Below are positions 59,622-64,000 of a stretch of 64,000 nucleotides of DNA, piece by piece. Within the stretch, counting starts at the first letter, position 1. Every line of letters begins with the position of its first letter. Origin of the DNA: Lumbricus terrestris (taxonomy: Eukaryota; Annelida; Clitellata; Crassiclitellata; Lumbricidae); NCBI GenBank assembly GCA_949752735.1, contig OX457053.1:11285638-11349637 (forward strand), written 5' to 3'. The translations under genes and the position numbers were made by a program. The notes below the pieces were generated by a model that had not been told where the DNA came from, did not search any database, and saw only the letters and a list, made by a program, of their open reading frames with translations.

Positions 59622-62600
59622 GACAGCTGTCCTTATCCATTGTTGTTGTTGTCACCGTAACTATGGTAACTCAGAGGGCCCAGTAGAGTACCTGAAAGTT
59701 GGCCGATGATATTGAGGATAACTGAAAAGTTGAATCCAGCATAACTTTTGGAATGACTTCAATTGTTTTGTTTGTGTGGCGATGTTTAAAAAATCCTTTG
59801 TTGATTTGGTCAGTCATTGTTATAATGTTTGAATAGTCGTCAGACGCTTCTGTGTTTGCATTATCGGTAAATGATGTGTAATTTTTTGCGTAGTACGTTT
59901 TGGATCGTCTGTCAATTGCATTTACGCACAAGTTGTGGAAGGTCAAAGAAGAGACTCTGCTTTGCCTACAGAAAGCGCTGAACGAGTGAGTCTCTGAAAG
60001 AACTACAAATGAAAAAAAAAAAATGAATTCTCAATAGGTGTCCACCAAAATACTATTAAACTGGATCATGTGAAGGTATCCACTAAAATGCTAATTGAAT
60101 CATGTGAGGATGTCCACTTAATTACCAATTGAATCATGTGAGGGTGTCCACCAAAGTGCCAATTGAATCATGTGAGGGTATCCACCAAAGTACCAATTGA
60201 ATCATGTGAGGGTGTCCACCAAAGTACCAATTGAATCATGTGAAGGTGTCCACCAAAATACCAATTGAATCATGTGAGGTGTCCACCAAAATACCAATTG
60301 AATCATGTGAAGGTGTCCACCAAAGTCCCAATTGAATCATGTGATAGTGTACATCGTAGACTAAGTTGCTGTCTTGGTGGACTGACCTCTTGGCTGTTGA
60401 CTTAATTATGGTTTGTTGTTTAATCCCATATGCTCGAGACATGGCATTGGAGAAGTTGCAAATTAATAGCATTAATTCTAAATGATGTTTAGATAATTGG
60501 TGGAACTTATGACAATTGCATTGTTGATTATGATGATAAACCTTATGATGAAAAATTAATTAATAATAAAGAACCGCATGATGAAATTTGAGAACAATCT
60601 GAGAATTTGAGCTTTTGTGAAGCTCTTAGGGTGTTATGTAGGTGATAATAGATATTATGATTGCAGATGTTAATCTTTACCAAGCAACGTTGATCAATGT
60701 CTGATCCTATTGCTTATCATTGGAAGGAATATGTTACCTTGAAAGTTAATGGTTTTTATTTTCACTAGTGTTTCTTTTAAATGAATTTTATTCATATTAC
60801 TTAAATGCATTATTGCCGCTGTCTTATTTGTCTTTAACTAACATGTATACACAGTTGCTGTTCTTGTCTAGTTTTGGTGCTAAGAGTTTGGGCTTGTCAA
60901 AGATTGTGCCATCTGTTGTCAAGCTCCTTGACGACCAGAGCATACCGGTAAGTTGATCATTTCCGCAGGTCTTACTTACGTCATGGTTACTGATGAATTC
61001 ATCAATTAAATCAATATGAGAATGGGATCATGCGTTGGTGATGTTTAGTTTGCTTTAAAATATTGCTTACAAAGCCGACAGAAATTAATGCACTGCAATA
61101 AATTTTCTGGTCCTAAAATAATCATTTCCTTGTGCTTTGGATTTTGCAGAACTTACCACGTTATAAGTTTGAGTGTAACTGTGCGTGAAATATATTGTGC
61201 TTGTTTATGTTTTTTGGATAGGTTCGAGAGCAGGCTGTGAGCACGCTCGTCGAAATTTACCGTCACATCGGAGAAAGAGTGAGAAGCGATTTGGCGAAAA
61301 AGGAAATCAACCCGACTAGGTAAGTTCCCTCGATTTCATGTGCAGCTTTAAAAATCTTGTGACCAGTTACTTAGCAGATCTATTCCTGTCAAAGGATCTA
61401 AGCATTTATCAGCATTTATTGGGGATGTGTGGTTAGGGATCTGCACTGTCAGCCACAAGGTTTTGGCTTCAAATCCCCAGCAATGCAGATGGATATTTTA
61501 AGACTTAGACTATTCCTGTTGTGCCTACTAGAAAACTTGGCCATAAAGGGCATATATGCTGTTGGTTTATGAGCCATAAACCCTTTTTTCCGCTTATTAC
61601 CTTTTTTAGTCTTTTTGTACAAATATAAATCCCGATTAGTAAATTTTCTAGTCGATCTGATGACTGACTTTTTACTGTATCATGTGTTTCTTTGTTCTAC
61701 TAGTGGATAACACTTTAATCCTGTACATGTAGATGCTAGTAAGTAGTATCATGTAATGCAACAGATATGTAAGCAGCAGCTGTCAGATTTTTCTGGGTGG
61801 TGGGGAGAAATGTCATTTCTGGGGGGACTTTCTCCCCTAGAGATGTCTAGATTAAACACCGCTTGTTGCGGCTTGGAAAAATGAAGTTGCTCGCATTTTA
61901 TATGTGGGGATAGCTCAAGGGACTGCATGTGACGTCAGTGATTATAGCGGCTTTTTGTTGCTGACGTTAGAAAGGCTTCATGCAGCCAAGTGGTGGTTAT
62001 ATAATCTCCGTTCCGTTACTCTGCACAATGATCAAGATTATGCCAAGCACACACACATATATATATATATATATATAATTATATATATATATATGTATAT
62101 AAATCAGAATTATTTTTTGCTTTCTGCTTTGCAGTATTTGTGTTATGCAATTTACTGCAGAAGCCAAGAATGTTGTACGAAGCGCATTGTAATACAGTGG
62201 AATTGTTTTATAATTTAAAGATTCGTGTAGGACTCTGCTAAGTGTCTGTTAAGTCACTGATTTCTCTTTCAGACTGCATCAGATTTACAGCAGAATGGAC
62301 GAAGTGAAGAACTCCGGCAAAATGCTTGCTGCAGAGAGTAAGTTGAGATAACAAGCATTGTTGTGTAAACAATCCGTCACTGTATGCTATATTCCTGAAC
62401 TGCTACATGTTTGTTGGTTATCCATTTGCTGCAACAGGATTTACTACACACGTGATGTACTGCAGTGGTCATAATTAATCAATAAACTGTAATTATTTGT
62501 CTATCATCGAACTATTATAATCAATAATTTGAAAATAATGTATTATCAATGATCTGACTCAATATTCATATAGTTTTTGTATGTAACCCTCCAGCCCAAG

Positions 62601-63813
62601 ACTGTGAAGTATCCATTTGAAATGTACATGAATTTTTTGCCTGAAGGATTGTACAGTACCATGTGGTTGACCTTGGATCCCAATGATTATATTCTCAGCA
62701 AAGGTTATTGTTGAATATGGCAGCTCTGGAGGAGGGTCTAGGACAGAACAGCTTGGCACCTCACTGTTGTCTTTGCTATGCTTGACTGAATTTTGCCGCC
62801 ACAGAGACAAAAAAATTGTGCAATCAGAGGATCATTGTTATCTTATTGTGTTCTGCAGACAATCGATTTGAGGACGAGACAGACAATGTTCAGTCGGTGA
62901 CTAAAGTGACGAAAAGGTCGAGTAGCACAACACGTACGTCTGCCATCAGTTCAAAGGCTTCCAAGTCATCCACTTCATCAGGTTTGTGTTTTAAACCTGG
63001 AAATAAGATAGTCATCAACTTTGCTTTTAAGTTCTGGTCTTTGCTTTTTAGGTCCTTGACTTTGCTTTTAAGTTCTGACTTTGCCTTTAAGTCCTCGGAT
63101 TTTGCTTTTAAGTTCTGACTTTGCCTTTAAGTCCTCGGATTTTGCTTTTAAGTTCTGACTTTGCTTTTAAGTTCTGAACTTTGCTTTTAAGTTCTGGACT
63201 TTAGTTCTGGACTTTGCTTTTAGGTCCTTGACTTTGCTTTTATGTTCTGGACTTTGCTTTTAAGTTCTTGACTTTGCTCTTAAGTTCTGGTCTTTGCTTT
63301 TAAGTTCTGGACTTTGCTCTTAAGTTCTTTGCTTTTAAGTTTTAGACTAAAAACAAAAATGTACAGATGGGTACTTCATTCATTCTAAGTTTCAAGTATT
63401 TTCATCGCTGTAGCACAGCTGAACTTTGTGATATTATTTCAACCTTTAACCTCTTGCTTGAAGAACAAGTAGATCTTGTTTAACAAGGTTCCATACCAGT
63501 AGCTGCCTCTAGGTTGACCCAGCCTGCCAATGCCTCAGGCATTGAATGAGTGGACACATAAAAGGTGGCTAAAATGGTTTTTGATAAAGATCATGAAATT
63601 TGCACCATCATGTTGCAATGTTACTTGTCGGTGAGCTTGTCAGTAGACACAATTATTATTATTGTTATTGTGCAGCCTTTTGGTCAAGTGGACGTTTATT
63701 TGCAGATTAAAATCTAAATGATTTTTTAACTAATTGCGGTTTGCGTAGGTGCGTCAGGAGCTATGGATGAGGATACGTTCATTCGATCGTTTGAAGAAGT
63801 TCCAAAAATATAT
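34572..63813 (+). CDS. CLASP: CLASP, CLIP-associating protein, first ten coding exons
   Basis: CLASPs stabilise microtubule plus ends. Exons: 34572-34754, 38424-38502, 56286-56329, 57160-57219, 59894-59985, 60872-60947, 61222-61319, 62273-62337, 62859-62981 and 63749-63813. All phases fit, giving 295 codons; the gene continues past the window. The protein follows human CLASP1/2 collinearly: [83 protein letters not shown], then a Ser/Thr-rich linker and [14 protein letters not shown]. This is the N-terminal TOG1 domain (HEAT repeats) and the start of the linker. The ATG has a good context (AACCATGG) and an acceptor-like TGTTTCTGTGTTAG ending 8 bp before it, so a 5' UTR exon lies upstream. Likely a single pre-duplication CLASP, so no 1/2 suffix is given. 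Confidence 0.96.
34755..38423. other. CLASP intron 1 (3.7 kb)
   Basis: Contains a fold-back element at 36225-36511, an (AAT)n tract at about 36941-36990, a SINE-C-like 3' region at about 36990-37210 and a duplicated block at 37150-37330 (copy at 38160-38370), plus a SINE-D head at 37940. The stretch 34800-36200 shows nothing I recognise. Confidence 0.6.
36225..36511. mobile_element. 290-bp imperfect palindrome (fold-back element)
   Basis: Starts AGAGTCATTTCATGT and ends with its complement (ACATAAAATG-like arm ending GGAATGACTCT). The inner arms GGAATAACAATGAAAAC and GTTTTCACTGTTATTCC-like sequence pair around a short centre near 36365. The arms cover almost the whole element, with scattered mismatches. 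Confidence 0.75.
38935..39236 (-). repeat. SINE-C with 35-bp internal repeats
   Basis: The plus strand shows three copies of CAATCCGGTTGACAGAATGC with GTACAGTA spacers, then GATCTCCATGCCATTGTGTT, the complement of the head at 10306. A related 3' region lies at 36990-37100. Confidence 0.65.
41303..41425. repeat. (AT)n-rich satellite
   Basis: Over 120 bp of nearly pure A/T with TATATA runs and short palindromic interruptions. Confidence 0.9.
41690..41880. repeat. (CTGT)n-type repeat
   Basis: Mixed CTGT, CTCT and TTGT tetramers with a 24- to 36-bp higher-order pattern (TGTCTGCCTGTCTCTTTGT). It creates long open frames on both strands that are not genes. Confidence 0.9.
42247..42490. repeat. 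Duplicated intronic block, copy 1
   Basis: Matches 44982-45195 closely (TTTTGCTCACAGTATTGGTT, GGATGTATGAAGTTTATCTG, CTTGCTAAGCAATATGTCAG, GTGTCTATGTCGGTATGTAT). Differences are mainly TG-repeat length and point changes. Confidence 0.85.
42660..42920. repeat. 15-bp minisatellite
   Basis: About 14 units of CATAGGTCTTGACCA/CACAGGTCTTGACCA, interrupted by CCATATAGGA variants that form a second-order repeat. Confidence 0.9.
43222..44700. mobile_element. 1.5-kb TIR element, non-autonomous
   Basis: The left end AGGCCAAAAAAAATAATG...TGTGTTTCCGGTAAC is inverted at the right as GTTACCGGAAACACACCATT ending TTTGGGCCT. The interior has no transposase; it holds a second partial left end at 43428-43480, a TGCTCT-rich stretch (43870-44040) and a SINE/LINE tail (44155-44240). 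Confidence 0.75.
44982..45195. repeat. Duplicated intronic block, copy 2
   Basis: Second copy of 42247-42490 in the same orientation, 2.7 kb away; the two flank the TIR element and the minisatellite. Confidence 0.85.
47100..47440 (+). promoter_or_regulatory. CpG-rich island in CLASP intron 2 with a short ATG frame
   Basis: Clearly richer in GC and CpG than the surrounding intron (GCGATTCGGAATTCCCGAGC, then TCTGACCGCTCCGAGC). It is followed by an ATG at 47338 in good context (AAAATGG) opening 33 codons that begin [16 protein letters not shown]. Vertebrate CLASPs use internal promoters with alternative first exons, so this is a candidate, but no splice donor was established and the call is tentative. 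Confidence 0.25.
48903..49114 (+). repeat. SINE-A, full copy
   Basis: Head GGCGCGGTGGTGTAGTGGG, B box GGTTCGAATCC, body ACTTCGATGCAGTGTCTGCT and GATATAACAAGTGCACATAC tail. Confidence 0.87.
49976..50090. repeat. 54-bp tandem duplication
   Basis: Two and a part copies of a unit starting TGCTGTTGTATTAAATTATG and ending GTGTACCCTCTATA, with two or three differences. Confidence 0.85.
50448..50590. repeat. GC-rich hairpin end (TAGCTGGGGTACC...GTTGCCCGGG)
   Basis: CCTGGCGTTGCCCGGG can form a short GC stem, and a CCCGGGAAATTTAGG block is echoed at about 50552-50570. Sequences of this kind are common as an end of dispersed repeats in many animals; the element type is not known to me. Confidence 0.45.
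51865..52115 (+). repeat. Possible SINE-like repeat
   Basis: Has a B-box-like GGTTCAAACCCC near its start and a long body with CTCCTGCGGAGCGACCTTGG. Only one copy in the window, so the assignment is weak. Confidence 0.4.
52690..52917 (-). repeat. SINE-B, minus-strand copy
   Basis: Reverse complement of the SINE-B body (plus strand CACAAGTCATTACAGGAGTT, CGCCATCTGCGGAATGGAAG) with its ATT tail shown as the (AAT)n tract at 52620-52698. Confidence 0.75.
54195..54585 (+). repeat. Two repeat F copies
   Basis: At 54195-54290 and 54455-54585: TTTTAACGACACTGCCATAT, TAATGTCGCCCTCCTCC, TTTATCCAGGCTTGGAACTG and ACAACCAGCGGTGGAGTT, as at 11093. Weaker copies lie at about 51000 and 56427. Confidence 0.65.
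55345..55462. repeat. 30-bp tandem repeat
   Basis: Four copies of a unit containing GCTGCACTAACACCAGAGAC, in CLASP intron 2 near its 3' end. Confidence 0.85.
55790..55925 (+). repeat. LINE/SINE tail fragment
   Basis: Ends GGAGCGCCTCTGAATTAG...GAAGAGGCGCTATGTATATTC, the shared retroposon tail. Confidence 0.6.
56985..57041. repeat. (AT)n microsatellite
   Basis: Nearly pure TA dinucleotides in CLASP intron 3. Other (AT)n tracts are at 49410-49465, 49607-49673 and 62053-62097. Confidence 0.9.
58276..58657. mobile_element. 382-bp hAT-type MITE with 8-bp target duplication
   Basis: Inverted ends CATAGGCGGAGACCT and AGGTCTCCGCCCATG, flanked by TATTGAGC at 58268-58275 and 58658-58665. The interior has two near-identical units (GTTGATGAC, then a long T run, then TAGTCATCCGGCCAAAT) and G-rich blocks near both ends. 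An 8-bp duplication is typical of hAT transposons. Confidence 0.88.
59571..59619. repeat. (AC)n microsatellite
   Basis: About 23 CA dinucleotides with one interruption near the start. Confidence 0.95.
60035..60345. repeat. 34-bp minisatellite
   Basis: About nine units with the core AATTGAATCATGTGAGGGTG and GTCCACCAAAGTACC, in CLASP intron 5. Confidence 0.92.
63020..63345. repeat. 20-bp minisatellite
   Basis: About 15 units of TTTGCTTTTAAGTTCTGGAC with variants (GTCCTCGGAT, GTCCTTGAC), in CLASP intron 9. Its higher-order pattern creates an open frame reading on from the exon ending at 62981; that frame is an artefact. Confidence 0.9.
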
Positions 63814-64000
63814 GTAAGAGTGAAGGCATTGCTTGAATCGTATTATTGCTGTATACATGTGTGTTAATATCTGAAGATATGATATTTATGTGGCCCCTGT
63901 AAAGTATACCACATAGGCGCCGAATCTATTTAGTTTTGCTTTTGCTGTTTATTTGGACCAATGTAACATTTATTCTAATTGGAGAAGTGTAATGCAGTTC

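Larger units (their letters stand above)
57220..59893. other. CLASP intron 4 with LINE traces and hAT MITE
   Basis: Contains LINE traces at 57330-57570 ([13 protein letters not shown], then [15 protein letters not shown]), the hAT-type MITE at 58276-58657, a poly-C tract at 57960, a SINE-D head at 59240 and an (AC)n tract at 59571-59619. Confidence 0.65.

Noticed and set aside
60035..60345. Regular repeats suggesting a CRISPR array
   Set aside because: Head-to-tail units without unique spacers in an animal intron; a minisatellite.

Overview
This window is nuclear DNA from a metazoan, most likely a non-vertebrate, possibly marine, animal. Its genes are split by GT-AG introns, its proteins match animal families along their full length, and the non-coding DNA is full of tRNA-derived SINEs, 3' ends of L2/CR1-type LINEs, palindromic MITEs and minisatellites. 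The phylum cannot be fixed from the sequence. There is no bacterial, organellar or CRISPR signal, and no true tRNA or rRNA gene.

Six conserved protein genes were assembled exon by exon with consistent splice phases. (1) 125-7139 (+): the 3' part of a guanylate-binding protein (GBP, dynamin superfamily) gene; its P-loop exons lie before the window, and it ends in a Ser/Ala-rich repeat tail. (2) 11489-16952 (+): complete MED27 (Mediator subunit), 8 exons, 310 aa. (3) 19110-22344 (+): complete NCBP2AS2-type microprotein, 4 exons, 87 aa. (4) 22457-23623 (+): ZNHIT2, one coding exon, 388 aa, starting only 112 bp after gene 3. (5) 30338-25160 (-): NEPRO, 8 exons, 441 aa, with a duplicated copy of one exon boundary. 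(6) 34572 to beyond the window end (+): the first ten coding exons of CLASP (295 codons, TOG1 region and start of the linker), including one intron of 17.8 kb.

Order: GBP, MED27, NCBP2AS2 and ZNHIT2 all read rightward; NEPRO converges on ZNHIT2; NEPRO and CLASP diverge from a 4.2-kb spacer holding LINE debris. The genes are housekeeping genes (transcription, RNP assembly, RNA processing, microtubule control) next to one immune-type GTPase. I see no shared pathway, apart from a possible transcript relationship between NCBP2AS2 and ZNHIT2.

The rest is repeats: at least four SINE families, LINE 3' ends whose tail resembles that of the main SINE, several TIR elements (one with a TAA target duplication, one with an 8-bp duplication), at least seven minisatellites, and recent local duplications. 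The points most worth checking are a MITE ending 4 bp before the MED27 start codon, the duplicated NEPRO exon with an in-frame stop, the tight NCBP2AS2-ZNHIT2 junction, the frameshifted GBP tail, and the 186-bp tandem duplication just upstream of CLASP.
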